Of a stretch of 64,000 nucleotides of DNA, positions 51,431 through 61,700 are shown in pieces. A program made the position numbers and the translations under genes. Every line of letters starts with the position of its first letter. Position 1 is the stretch's first letter. Origin of the DNA: Peristeroidobacter soli (lineage in GTDB: Bacteria; Pseudomonadota; Gammaproteobacteria; Steroidobacterales; Steroidobacteraceae); NCBI RefSeq assembly GCF_004138485.1, contig NZ_RYEV01000004.1, forward strand, positions 1,176,803-1,240,802, given 5' to 3'. A model generated the notes under the pieces. The model was not told the origin of the DNA. It saw only the letters and a program-made list of their open reading frames with translations, and made no database searches.

Positions 51431-54430
51431 TCAGAACCGCTTGGTGAGATTGAGATAGCCGAAGCGCTGACGCATGTCGCTGGTGGTCGCGTCGAACCCT
51501 TGCTGGGTGCTGTTCGAGAACGATGGCGCACGGTCGAACAGATTGTTCACGCCGAGCCTGATGCTCGTGCCGCGACCCAGCCAGGAATCGCCGAACGCGT
51601 CGAAGTCGATACGCGCCTGCAGATCCACGAATGTCTGCTCCGGTACGTGCAGCCCGTTGGGCACGCCGAACGTGCCATCGGCGTAGCCGGACATGTAACG
51701 CGCCGTCGCCGTCAGTCCCACGCCGTTACGCAGCCAGTCGAGCGCCGCGACGGCACGCCATCGAGGAATGGCCCCCATCGAAGAACCACCGGCGGTTGCG
51801 ACGCGCTGAACGGCGAGCTGTCCGGGAAAGTCGGCCACTTCATAGCTGCCGATCCAGGTCGTCGCCACGGTCGGCGAGAACCGGCCGAACGCGCTGTCGA
51901 AGGGCCGCGACATCTCCAGGTCGATGCCATGAACTTTCAAGCTGCCGAAATTGACGGAGGTGGAGTCGACACTGATCAACCGCCCCGGCACGCCGGCCGC
52001 GATATCCGCCGGCGTTTGCGGCTCACGCAGCACTCGATCGTGAAACAGCGCCTCGCTACGCACGATCAGCAAAGGATCGAGCAAGTTGATGCGCAGGTCC
52101 TGCGAGATGCGCCAGAAAGAGGCGGCAATCTTCAACCCGCCCTCACCCTCGGGCATGAACACCAATCCCGCGGTCATCGAATCGGATTCTTCCGGCTGCA
52201 GCGACGGATTGCCGCCGAAGCTGCGGACATAAACCGCCGTCTCATCGTTGCGCGCCGGATCCTGCATGACCGCATTGGGCGTGATGTACTGAGGCGCGTA
52301 AAGATCCCACAAGCTGGGCGCGCGATAGTTGGTGCCGTAGGTCGCTCGCAGCAGCAGCGACTCGATCGGATACCACTCCACTCCATATTTGGGATTGAAC
52401 ACGCCGCCGAAATCGTCGTAATTGTCGTAGCGCCCCGCCAGCGTCAGAGCGATCCGGCGAGCACCGGGCACCTGCATCGATTCGCCCACCAATGGCACGC
52501 GAGTTTCAGCATAGGTCGCCCAGGTCTTGCGGTCGCCGTTCACGACATAGTTCATGCCCGTGACGCGAATGCGCGCATCTTCCTTCCGACTTTCCGCGCC
52601 GATGACGAGTTGCACATCACCGGCCGGAAGCGTGAACAACGCTCCTCGCGCGAAAGCACCCAACTGAGTTGCCCGTGACGTGGTGAAGAATCGCGACGGC
52701 AGCGGATCCGCCACCAAAGAGCGCAACAACGCATCGCTGCCACCAGGACCGTCTTGAAACGGATTGAATGCGGTTGCGGGGTCGCTCGATGCCAACGCTG
52801 CTGTCAGTCGAGCGGTATCGATGGCATTACGCGAATTGTCCTGCCACGCCACATCTTCGAAGCCAACAGCGGAGATTTCCCAGTCCCAACCACCCAATTC
52901 ACCTTTCAAGCCACCGACCGCACGCCACGACTCCGACTCCGCGTACTGCGCACGACCGAGGTCATTGGTAAAAGCGTAGTTGACGCTCACAGTCTGGCCG
53001 AACGGATTGAAGGCGTTGCTGGCGGGCACCAGCATGTTGGTGCGAGGCTCGGGGCCAAGCCGGTTGCGACTCTCCAGGCGATTGAACAGCAGCTCCGCGA
53101 AAGCCGTCACCTGGTCGGTCAGCGAGACATCGCCAAAGATCAAACCGCCCTTGCGCTCGCTCGACGCAATCAAGTCACGATAGCGCCCGAGCGTGTCGCG
53201 ATTCTGCTGGCCCGCCGTGGCCGCGAAGTCCGCAGGCGTCAGCCCAACGCCGGTGCTACCGACAGGAACCACCGCACACGGAGCGGACAGACCAGGAAGA
53301 TTCGCACCGTTCGTGGAACAGACATTCGCGGGGTTGGTAGCTGTGGTGCGCTGGTCGGTGCTGCCGAAGCGACGGTAATCCGCATTCGAGGTGATATCAC
53401 GCTCACCGCCGAGCATCCCGCCGCGATCGTAGTAATCCATTACGACGCCGACGCGCGCGCGCTCCCAGGAATGGCCGATCGATCCCGAAGCACGGCGCTC
53501 GCGCCCGCCACCGTCGGCCGTTCCGTAGTACACATCGGCGGTAGGCGCCTCGATCTCGCTCTTCAGTACGATGTTGACGACACCGCCGACCGCGTCGGCG
53601 CCGTAGACGGCCGATGCCGAATCGGCAAGCACCTCGACGCGCTCCACCGCCGCGAGCGGAATCGTGTTCAAGTCGAAGAAGTTCTGTGACGTGCCCAGAC
53701 CGGACACGACGGCGCGTCGACCGTTGATGAGCACGAGCGTCGTGCCACCCGCCAGACCTCTCAGGCGCACCTCGCGCGCGCCGCCCGGGCGATTCGCATC
53801 GCCGGCCCAGGACGCCTGCTGCGTCAAATACTTCAAAGCGTCTGCAACGTTGGTCACGCCGAGCTGATTCAACTTCTCGCGTGCAAACACCGTCAGCGGC
53901 GACACGCCTTCGGCAGACTCCTGCTTCAGACGTGAGCCCGTGACCAGCACCTCTTCCGCGCTGATCTTCTGCGGTGTTCGAGCGGAATCGCCGCGCGGCC
54001 CCGCGTCGCTTTCCACTGCCTGCCCGCTCTGTGCAGAAGAAACATCGGCCTGCGCGAGCCGAAAGCGCGACCAGAACGGCCCCTTGTCGTGACTGTTCGA
54101 AACATCGCCCGTGCGTCCGCCGGGCGCCGGCGGCACGATCGTGATAGTTCGCTCATCCAGATATCGGTAGCCCAGGCCTGAGCCGCCGAGCAGTTGCTGA
54201 AGCACTTCATCCACCGTGAGATCGCCGGCGACACCGGTGGTGCGCAGATCTTTCACCAACGTCGAGCGAAAGATGATCTGCAGATCGCGCTGCCTGGCGA
54301 AGCCCTGCAGGGCCGTCTCCAATTCCTGGGCGGCGATGTGAGTTTGTTTGCGAATGGCAGCCTGCGCAGCGGACGTTGCTGAGATGGCGACCGCCGACAG
54401 CGCAATGGCAACGGCAATGGATACACGCAT
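51431..54430 (-). CDS. STN-domain TonB-dependent receptor (cassette E)
   Basis: 999 aa from the ATG at 54430, which has a near-perfect GGGGAGGAATC ribosome site. A longer in-frame start at 54496 would fall at the predicted transcription start and is rejected. Signal peptide (MRVSIAVAIALSAVAISATSAAQA), STN domain about 30-100 (ETALQGFARQRDLQIIFRSTLVKDLRTTG, VLQQLLGGSGLGYRYL), linker with FRLAQAD at 123-129, TonB-box-like EEVLVTG at 159-165, plug and barrel (terminal GYLNLTKRF). The peptidase behind it suggests that the ligand is a compact or cyclised peptide. Confidence 0.93.
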   Translation of the reverse strand: MRVSIAVAIALSAVAISATSAAQAAIRKQTHIAAQELETALQGFARQRDLQIIFRSTLVKDLRTTGVAGDLTVDEVLQQLLGGSGLGYRYLDERTITIVPPAPGGRTGDVSNSHDKGPFWSRFRLAQADVSSAQSGQAVESDAGPRGDSARTPQKISAEEVLVTGSRLKQESAEGVSPLTVFAREKLNQLGVTNVADALKYLTQQASWAGDANRPGGAREVRLRGLAGGTTLVLINGRRAVVSGLGTSQNFFDLNTIPLAAVERVEVLADSASAVYGADAVGGVVNIVLKSEIEAPTADVYYGTADGGGRERRASGSIGHSWERARVGVVMDYYDRGGMLGGERDITSNADYRRFGSTDQRTTATNPANVCSTNGANLPGLSAPCAVVPVGSTGVGLTPADFAATAGQQNRDTLGRYRDLIASSERKGGLIFGDVSLTDQVTAFAELLFNRLESRNRLGPEPRTNMLVPASNAFNPFGQTVSVNYAFTNDLGRAQYAESESWRAVGGLKGELGGWDWEISAVGFEDVAWQDNSRNAIDTARLTAALASSDPATAFNPFQDGPGGSDALLRSLVADPLPSRFFTTSRATQLGAFARGALFTLPAGDVQLVIGAESRKEDARIRVTGMNYVVNGDRKTWATYAETRVPLVGESMQVPGARRIALTLAGRYDNYDDFGGVFNPKYGVEWYPIESLLLRATYGTNYRAPSLWDLYAPQYITPNAVMQDPARNDETAVYVRSFGGNPSLQPEESDSMTAGLVFMPEGEGGLKIAASFWRISQDLRINLLDPLLIVRSEALFHDRVLREPQTPADIAAGVPGRLISVDSTSVNFGSLKVHGIDLEMSRPFDSAFGRFSPTVATTWIGSYEVADFPGQLAVQRVATAGGSSMGAIPRWRAVAALDWLRNGVGLTATARYMSGYADGTFGVPNGLHVPEQTFVDLQARIDFDAFGDSWLGRGTSIRLGVNNLFDRAPSFSNSTQQGFDATTSDMRQRFGYLNLTKRF

Positions 54431-54502
54431 GATTCCTCCCCAATGGCCTCTAAGGCTCGTTGTTACCGCCATCCCGTGTGTGAATGGTCGGTTCATGGGG
54501 TG

Positions 54503-54534
54503 ATTAGAGTGAGGAACATGCGAAACAGGACACC
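54503..54534 (-). promoter_or_regulatory. Predicted ECF promoter of cassette E receptor
   Basis: GGTGTCC (54534-54528, minus strand), 16 bases, CACTCTAAT (54511-54503). An A6 tract (54545-54540) lies just upstream, overlapping the FecR stop. Same architecture as cassette E sigma and both cassette B promoters. Confidence 0.7.
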
Positions 54535-54544
54535 GCGAATTTTT

Positions 54545-55582
54545 TCACTGCGGTGTCGGGAGAGACGACACGCGAATGCTGTCACCATCGGCACGCACGG
54601 TGAGATCCGGTTGCGTCCTCAAGAACTCGACCAGCGCGTCGTAATCGGTCGTGGCGAACACCGCGGTGATCGGAAAGTCATCGACACCCTCGTCGATGAC
54701 CAGACGCTTGCGATTGTGACGATTGAACTCTTCCACCACGGCGGAGAGCGGCGTCGAATTGAACATCAATTGTCCACGCGTCCACGCGGTGGCGGCAGCA
54801 ACGTTGGCAGCCTTCGGCAGCGGCACGGATAACGGTTCAATCGTCACCTGCTCACCTGCTGCCAGCAGAATTTCACCCTCGGGCAAAGCATCCAGCGGTG
54901 CGGATCCCGACGTCACCGCGACCCGTCCTTCGACGACGGTCACCACCGTTCCGCCTTGCTTGCGATAGACGTCGAAGCGCGTGCCGACCGCTCGCACCTG
55001 TGCCTGCCCACTGCGCACCAAAAAGACGCGCTGCGGATCCTTCACCACTTGAAACATGGCCTGCCCGGACAGCAGATCGAGCGCGCGTTCGTGTTCGGAA
55101 AACCGCACGCGGATGCGCGACTGAGCGTTCATCTCGACCTTCGAGCCGTCCGGCAAGGTCAGCGTACGCAACTCACCGATGCCAGTGACGTAGGCTGGAG
55201 CACGCAGCAACGGCAGCGCGATGAGAGCGGCGACCACAACCAGCACAGCACATGCGGCGGCCATGACACGCGGCCAGGCACGACGGCGGATCCCTGCCTG
55301 ACCCGACTGGCGGCCAACGGCGGGAACCACGGGCTGATCCAACGCCACCACATTGATATCCGCTCGCGCCATTGCCGTCAGCGCGTCCGCATCGAGCTTG
55401 CGCTCTGCATCCACCAAAGGCAGATCCGACCACAACGCAATGATGCCGAGATAGGCACGCACGTGCTCCGGCGAGATGCGCAACCATGCGACGAAGCGGT
55501 CCTGTACCGCCGGATCGCCCGGTTGCTCACGCAACGCCGTGAACCACTCCGCCGCCTCATCGAATATCTGTCCGTGGATCAT
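54545..55582 (-). CDS. FecR-family anti-sigma factor / sensor (cassette E)
   Basis: 345 aa. N-terminal segment (IFDEAAEWFTALREQPGDPAVQDRFVAWLRISPEHVRAYL), membrane helix about 107-125 (VMAAACAVLVVVAALIALPLL), FecR domain (GELRTLTLPDGSKVEMNAQSRIRV, GQAMFQVVKDPQRVFLVRS, GTRFDVYRKQGGTVVTVVEGRVAV) and C-terminal STN-like domain (LSAVVEEFNRHNRKRLVIDEGVDDFPITAVF). It starts seven bases after the sigma stop. It is most similar, by eye, to the cassette B FecR. Confidence 0.92.
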   Translation of the reverse strand: MIHGQIFDEAAEWFTALREQPGDPAVQDRFVAWLRISPEHVRAYLGIIALWSDLPLVDAERKLDADALTAMARADINVVALDQPVVPAVGRQSGQAGIRRRAWPRVMAAACAVLVVVAALIALPLLRAPAYVTGIGELRTLTLPDGSKVEMNAQSRIRVRFSEHERALDLLSGQAMFQVVKDPQRVFLVRSGQAQVRAVGTRFDVYRKQGGTVVTVVEGRVAVTSGSAPLDALPEGEILLAAGEQVTIEPLSVPLPKAANVAAATAWTRGQLMFNSTPLSAVVEEFNRHNRKRLVIDEGVDDFPITAVFATTDYDALVEFLRTQPDLTVRADGDSIRVSSLPTPQ

Positions 55583-55589
55583 GGCGGTC

Positions 55590-56114
55590 CTACTCGCGAT
55601 TCAGCTGCTCGAAGCGTTGCCGGCATACCGACAGCGCCCGGGACAGGTATTTCTTGACCATGCTGCGCGAAACGCCCAGGCGCCCGGCGATCTCGTCCAG
55701 AGAGAAGCCGTCACGACGATGCATCAACAGCACGGCGTGCGCCTTGGGCGGCATCTTCTCCAGCACGCGCTCGATCTTTTTCAGGCGCTGCTGAGCATCC
55801 GCCAGCATGGCTGGATCGTCTTCGGGCAGGGTGTGCAGGTCGGCGACCAGCTCGTCGATATCGACCGTGGCCGGCGCCCCATTCTGGCGCAGCGAGTGTT
55901 CGCGCAGCAGGTGACTCGCCACCGTGATGAGATAAGCCTCGGGGCTGCGAATCTCCTCGTGCCGTTCCACCCGCAACAGGCGCAAGTACACCTCCTGCAC
56001 GAGGTCCGGCGTGTCCGCCCGGTTGCGCAGCCGCTGCGACAGGAATCGACGCAGCCGCCCGCCATGGCGCTCGGCGATGGTCGCGACAAAAGATTTCCGG
56101 TCTTGATTGCTCAA
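55590..56114 (-). CDS. ECF RNA polymerase sigma factor (cassette E)
   Basis: 174 aa from a TTG at 56114 with AGGG seven bases upstream. A GTG at 56138 is open, but it would lie within about three bases of the predicted transcription start. Region 2 (RADTPDLVQEVYLRLLRVERHEEIRSPEAYLITVASHLL) and region 4 (MPPKAHAVLLMHRRDGFSLDEIAGRLGVSRSMVKKYLSRALSVCRQRF) are complete. Recognition helix GVSRSMVKKYL parallels GVSRVMAKKYL in the cassette B sigma factor. The two sigma factors are therefore candidates for overlapping promoter recognition. Confidence 0.9.
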   Translation of the reverse strand: MSNQDRKSFVATIAERHGGRLRRFLSQRLRNRADTPDLVQEVYLRLLRVERHEEIRSPEAYLITVASHLLREHSLRQNGAPATVDIDELVADLHTLPEDDPAMLADAQQRLKKIERVLEKMPPKAHAVLLMHRRDGFSLDEIAGRLGVSRSMVKKYLSRALSVCRQRFEQLNRE

Positions 56115-56147
56115 CTGCGGCCCTGGACGGACACCCACCCTGTCTGT

Positions 56148-56179
56148 ATCAGAGTGGGGCCGGGCCGAAAAGGGACACC
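56148..56179 (-). promoter_or_regulatory. Predicted ECF (autoregulatory) promoter of cassette E sigma gene
   Basis: GGTGTCC (56179-56173, minus strand), 16 bases, CACTCTGAT (56156-56148), with an AAAAATAAA tract directly upstream. Nothing else is visible in the 56115-56259 gap. Confidence 0.7.
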
Positions 56180-56259
56180 TTTATTTTTCGATCGAGGCAG
56201 ATAGGCCAAGCCAGGCTGGAAACCTGACCGGCGGCATCGGGCGCAGGGGCGCGCGGATC

Positions 56260-58740
56260 CTATTCCTTCCTGGCATGCTTCACATATTTATCGAACCAGT
56301 CGAAGCTCTCCGCGAGCACGTGCAAACGCGATTCCCTGGCCGCGTAGATGTGGTCTTCGTGGGGATACATCACGAGCCGCGCCGTCGCCCCCAGCCCCTT
56401 CAGCGCGTGATACATGCGCAACGTCTGGATCGGATAGGTGCCGGTGTTGCTGTCGGCCTCGCCATGGAACATCAGCACCGGCTCCTTGAGCTGGGTCGCA
56501 TGAATGAAGGGCGACATGGCCAGATACACCTCGGGCGCTTCCCAGAAGGTGCGACGCTCGCGCTGAAATCCGAACGGCGTCAGCGTCCGATTGTAGGCGC
56601 CGTTCATGGCGATGCCCGAAGCGAAGATATCGCTGTGGACCAGCAGATTCATGGTCATGAAGGCGCCGTAGCTGAGACCGGCGACGCCCATGCGATCGCG
56701 ATCGGACACGCCCATCTCCACCAGTTTGTCGACGGCGGCCTGCGCGTTGGCCACCAGCTGAGTCACATAGGTATCGTTCGCCTGCAGCCCGCCGACGATC
56801 GGCATGGCGGCATTCGCCAACACGGCATAACCCTGTGTTAGAAACAGCATGTAGTCCGTGGCAGTCGACATCGACAGCCCGGAGTATTGATAGGACGAGC
56901 CGCGCACCTGGCCGGCGCCTTTCACGTCGGCAAACTCGCGGGGATAGGCCCAGATCAAGGTCGGCAGGCGCTGACCTTTTTGATAGCCAGGCGGCAGATA
57001 CAGGGTGCCGCTGAGAGGAACGCCATCGTTACGGACATAGTTGATCTGCTGCTTGACCGCTCTGGTCAGCGTCGACGGCACTTGCGTGAAGTCGGTGAGC
57101 GCCGTGCGTTTATCGCCGGCGAGCTCGTGCAGATAGTAGTTCGGATAGTCGGTGCTGGTTTCATAACGCGTGACGACGCGTGCGGCGCCATCGTCCAGCA
57201 CGTCGACCACCGCTTCATAGTTCTGCCCTTGGGTCGCCAGCAGACGCTCGGTCTTGCGCGTCGAGAGGTTGTAGCGAGCGAGGAACGGATGGTCGCCATC
57301 GGCAGACCCGCCCTCTCCCGATAGATACATCCAGTCGCCATGCTGGCGCAGCACCGCCGCGCCTTGCGCATTCATCTTGAGCACGGGCACGCCGGGATCG
57401 CCGTACCAGTCATCGTCATTGTGCTCCCAAAGCAAAGCGGGGCGCGTCCCTTTGCCCGACTTCGCGAGCCACATCTTCGAGCCGCGTGTCGCCCACGCAA
57501 ATTCCTTCACCAGCGTGGCTCTGCCGTCTGCCGTGAACACGAAGGGATGCCCGCCGGCGTAATCCCCATTGCTGTTGACGACACGGTTCGCGGTGCGCAT
57601 GAGCTCTCTCGGCTCGGCCTTGAATGGCGCCTCCAGGATTTTCACGCTGTCGCGAAACTCCGCCTCTTTCTTGGGATCGCCGCCGTCCAACGGTGCCACG
57701 AACAGAAGCGATGATGAACCCGGCACCCAGGCGAAGCCGCGGGCGCCTGCCGGCGCCCAACCCATGGACTCGGGACCTGCGTTATTGACCGGCAGCGTAG
57801 CCACGTTCTTGATGATCTCACCGCTCTTGCCGAGGATCGTCACGTCCTTTGGGAAGCGGCTCGCCGGAACCAGATACGAATACGGCGGCACGATGCGGAC
57901 CGACAGCAGATATTTGCCATCGCCCGAAGGCGTCAGTTGCTGATAGATGGCCGGCGTGCCGAATGCTTTCGTCGCACCGCTGCTCGCATCGATCAGCGTC
58001 GGCTGCGAAGTCATGTAGTAATCGTAGAGCTGCTCGTCATGTTTATCGGCGAGCAGGTTCGTGAACGTCCATACCGGCGCGGCCTCACCGTGAGTTTCCT
58101 GGATCGCCGGCCCGGCCGGAACTCCCAGGACCGGCGCCTCGCCGCGGTTCGCCGGCACCAGATGACAAAGCAGCTGCGCCGAGCTCATCCATGAGCAAGG
58201 CGCATCCGATTCTCGATCGATACTGCGCGCCGCGTTGATGACGGGCCCCGTCAGCGCACGCGCTGTGCCCGACGACACGTCGACGACCCACAACTCGATA
58301 CCGCTGGCGGTGGTATGCAGGAACGCAAAGCGGCTGCTGTCCGGCGACCAGAACGGCGGACCGAGCTTCTCGGTGGGCACGGCAAGTTCTTTCTTGCCGC
58401 CGCGACCCAGGTCGATGAGCCGATAGCTCGTGCCCGTGCCCGTATATGAAGAGTGATCGTCGTAGCGCGGCGTGTCGTAAGGACCGTTCGTCTTCACATT
58501 GACGCGCACACCGCCGAGAGCAGCCATCGGCGCGGAGCGATCCGCAATCGTCGGCATGGCCTTCAACGACGTAACGACCATCCAGTGGCCGTCGGGACTG
58601 ACGCTCGCTGCCGGCGGCGGCGCGATGTCGAGAATATCGACGGCCTCTTTCGGCGGCACACGATAGCCGTCATCCGCGACGGCGACGTTCCCCAGGCTCA
58701 CGGCCAGCACGATCGACAGGAGTCCAGATCGAACCTGCAT
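56260..58740 (-). CDS. Exported S9 peptidase, glutamyl-endopeptidase-like (cassette F)
   Basis: 826 aa from the ATG at 58740 (GAGGGAAA ribosome site; ATG at 58770 also possible). Signal peptide MQVRSGLLSIVLAVSLGNVAVA. The N-terminus VPPKEAVDILDIAPPPAASVSPDG and the domain order (propeller, then alpha/beta hydrolase) match the glutamyl-endopeptidase-like branch of S9 peptidases. Catalytic residues: Ser690 in GLSYGAF, Asp763 in FHGEADSNTG, His797 in HEDHIYA. It follows the cassette F receptor by 42 bases. Hydrolysis of the imported peptide in the periplasm is the expected role. Confidence 0.92.
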   Translation of the reverse strand: MQVRSGLLSIVLAVSLGNVAVADDGYRVPPKEAVDILDIAPPPAASVSPDGHWMVVTSLKAMPTIADRSAPMAALGGVRVNVKTNGPYDTPRYDDHSSYTGTGTSYRLIDLGRGGKKELAVPTEKLGPPFWSPDSSRFAFLHTTASGIELWVVDVSSGTARALTGPVINAARSIDRESDAPCSWMSSAQLLCHLVPANRGEAPVLGVPAGPAIQETHGEAAPVWTFTNLLADKHDEQLYDYYMTSQPTLIDASSGATKAFGTPAIYQQLTPSGDGKYLLSVRIVPPYSYLVPASRFPKDVTILGKSGEIIKNVATLPVNNAGPESMGWAPAGARGFAWVPGSSSLLFVAPLDGGDPKKEAEFRDSVKILEAPFKAEPRELMRTANRVVNSNGDYAGGHPFVFTADGRATLVKEFAWATRGSKMWLAKSGKGTRPALLWEHNDDDWYGDPGVPVLKMNAQGAAVLRQHGDWMYLSGEGGSADGDHPFLARYNLSTRKTERLLATQGQNYEAVVDVLDDGAARVVTRYETSTDYPNYYLHELAGDKRTALTDFTQVPSTLTRAVKQQINYVRNDGVPLSGTLYLPPGYQKGQRLPTLIWAYPREFADVKGAGQVRGSSYQYSGLSMSTATDYMLFLTQGYAVLANAAMPIVGGLQANDTYVTQLVANAQAAVDKLVEMGVSDRDRMGVAGLSYGAFMTMNLLVHSDIFASGIAMNGAYNRTLTPFGFQRERRTFWEAPEVYLAMSPFIHATQLKEPVLMFHGEADSNTGTYPIQTLRMYHALKGLGATARLVMYPHEDHIYAARESRLHVLAESFDWFDKYVKHARKE

Positions 58741-58782
58741 TGCGTTTCCCTCGAAGCTGCGATTTTTCATGAGGCGCGACCT

Positions 58783-61700
58783 TCAGAATGCCTTCTTCAA
58801 GCCGAGCACGAAGTAGCGCCCGATGTTGTCGTAGAGAGAAGCATCGCCCGCGCCCGCATTCAGCAACGGCAGCTGCGGCGGCTTCTGGTTCATCAGATTG
58901 TTCACGCTGAACGACACATCGGTCTTCTCGAACAACTCATAGCCGACGAACAGGTCGTGATAGAACTTGGCCGGCACGCCGTACACATTGAACTCTCGGG
59001 ACCGCTGCGCGTCGAGCGAGGACGAACCGACATAGCGAATATTCCAGCTGGAGGTGAGCTTGTCGAGCCGGTAGCCCACCGAGAGCAGGCCGCGCCAGGT
59101 CGGGTCTTTGTATTCGCCGTCCTTGATGAGCAGCGAGGTGGGATCGTTGGCATCGACCAGCTCCTCGAGCTCGGCGAGATACACGAGCGACAGCCTGAGG
59201 TCCAGATTGCCGGCCAGCGCGCTCCACAGACTATCGGCGTCGAATCCATAGGCCACGCTCACATCGACACCCTTCGCGGACAGCCGGCCCACGTTGACCT
59301 GACGCAGATCGATTCGCGAGATGGCGTACGCATCGTTGACGCCGATCAGATTGCCGCGAGTCACGAGCGGGCAGAACACGTTGTCCAGCGAGGGCGAGTC
59401 GACGCACTTGTCCACGATCGAGTTGCCGTCCAAGGTCTGGATCGCATCGTCGATCTCGATCGTCCACCAGTCCGCGGACAGGCGCAGACGCGGCAGGAAG
59501 CTCGGCGTCAACACCACGCCGAAGGTCCAGGACTTGGAGGTCTCCTCCATCAGACTCTGGTTGCCGCCGAGCACGGTCAGCAGCGCCAGCGACGCGGCCG
59601 GATCGATCCAGCCCGCGGGAACGCCGAGCGCGCGACAGTTCGCCTCGCGATTGGGCGCGAGATTGATCGACGAAACATCGCAGGGATCCTGCGTGATGTT
59701 GAGCGTCCCCCGGCTCTCCGGGCCGAACAGCTCGATGATGTTGGGCGCTCGCACGCTCTCCGAACGCGTCACGCGGAAGCGCACATCCCGCACCGGCGCC
59801 CATTCCGCGCCGAGCTTCCAGGCAGTCGTCGAACCGATACTGCTGTAATCGGAGAAACGCAGCGCGCCCTCCACCTCGAATCGTTCCACGAAGGGCACGT
59901 CCTTGAGCACTGGCACCACGGTTTCGACGAATGCCTCCATGACGTCGGTGCTCGCGTTGACGGGCTGCGCGCCGTTATCCGTTCGATAGAGCTCGCCACG
60001 CGCGGCGAGCCCGTCGTCCGACGCGCTGAGCGTGTCCTTGCGATACTCACCGCCGAATGCGAACCCAAGCGGACCGGCCGGCAACTCGAACAGCTCGCCG
60101 GTGAGCTGAAAGCCCGCCAGCGTCTGCTCGTTCTCCACCTTCCGGTTCAACGCATAGCTCCAATAAGCCTTCTCCTGCGCGGTGGCCGCGCGACCGGAAA
60201 AGACATCGACCGGGACACAGCCGGCGGCGCGTGCCGTCGCGCTGGCGCAAACGGTCGCACCCGTGACCGGATCGGCGATCGCATTCAGCGCCTCGAAGAA
60301 GCGCGCCTCGATGCGGGTGTTGGAAATCTGGTAGTTCTGGGTCCGGCGACCGTACTGCGCGAACGTCTCCCAATCGAAGCGCTCCGCGAACTTGCCTTCG
60401 AAGCCGAGGCTGAGCGTGAAGGTGTAGCGGTTGTTCTCATATTGTTTGTTGCCCAGTCGATCCTCCTGCACCGAGCCGACCGTCAGCCGCGTCAAGCCGT
60501 TGGCATCCATCAGCGCCGCGACTTCATCGGGAATCGTTGGATTGGCGCGCGTCAGGCTCATGCCGGTGTCGAAGAAGCTCTGACCGTTGGTCGCCGTCTT
60601 CGCATAGGAGAAATCAAAGCCGGCGAGAAAATTCACCGCGGAGGTCAATTCGTAGCGCAGGTTCGAGATCGCCGACACGCCCGTGCGGGGGTTGCGCAGC
60701 GTGCGTTCGCGATTGTTATAACCATAGGGTCCACCCGCGCAGCTCGATGCATTGTTGTAACAGTTGCTGGGGTTGAAGGTCACGAGACCTTCGTCCCACA
60801 CATAGCGCTGACCGGCGATCACGAAGGTCGGCTGATAGGCACTGCCGATGGTGTGCGGGTCGTAGATCATCATGCGGTCGGGGATGCCGTCGTTCGGGCC
60901 GGTGTTGGCCGGGTTGTTCACGAACGCGACCGCGTCCGGGCCGAATGCGAAGTCGCGATCGGTATAGCGCAGCACTTTCGATTCCTGCGCGGACAGACCG
61001 AAACTCGCATGGCCCCGGCCCTCGGCGAAAAAGCCGCCGCCGAGCAGATTGGCCGAATAGCTCTCGGCGCCGCCTTCTTGCGACAGGCCGCTGGTGATGC
61101 TGGTTTCGAAGCCTTCGAAATTCCGTTTCAGCTTGACGTTGACCACGCCGGACACGGCATCGGCACCGTACACCGCCGATGCGCCGCCGGTAATGATTTC
61201 GATGCTGTCGATGATGCCTGGAGGAATCGATGCCAGATCGACCTGCGAACCCTCTCGCGAACCCGAAACTCTGCGACGGCCGTCGATCAGCACCAGGGTC
61301 CGGTTCTCGCCCAGGCCGCGCAGGTTGATGAAGCTCGAGCCCAGATCGCGATTGAATGTATCGTTGGTCGCGCCCAGGCCGACACTGATCTGCGGATTCT
61401 GCATCATGATCTGGCCGGTATCGACCAGACCCGTCTGCTGGATCTGCTCGGTGGAGATCATGGTCGTGGGCGTCGGCGTGTCGAAGCCGCTGCGCGCGAT
61501 GCGCGAGCCGGTGACGATGACCTCCTGGACGTGATCGGCCAGCTTCTCGGAGCCGGCAGATGAGCTCGAAGCCGGCGGTGCGACGGTTTCGGCCTGAGCG
61601 AGCCGTAGCGGTGGGCTGTCGTGGGAGATGTAGTTGGTCGGGACGAAGGCCGCGGCAGGCAGATGAGTTTCGGCGACCTTGCCGATTGCAATTGAATCAT

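Noticed and set aside
54431-54496. Upstream in-frame ATG (54496) for the cassette E receptor
   Set aside because: It would sit at the predicted transcription start and lacks a ribosome site; the ATG at 54430 has an excellent one and begins a proper signal peptide.
56219-56226. Second GGTTTCC upstream of the cassette E sigma gene
   Set aside because: No CRCTCT block occurs 16 bases downstream; the copy at 56173-56179 fits the full motif.
49245-56260. Possible lasso-peptide precursor or B/C genes in cassette E
   Set aside because: The gaps are under 150 bases and contain no small ORF with a leader-core organisation; no protease B or cyclase C homologue is present in the window.
58453-61563. 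Plus-strand open frame of 1036 codons opposite the cassette F receptor
   Set aside because: It is antisense to a complete receptor gene. Its translation is Arg/His/Ala-rich with no domain or signal, as expected when a GC-rich gene is read backwards.
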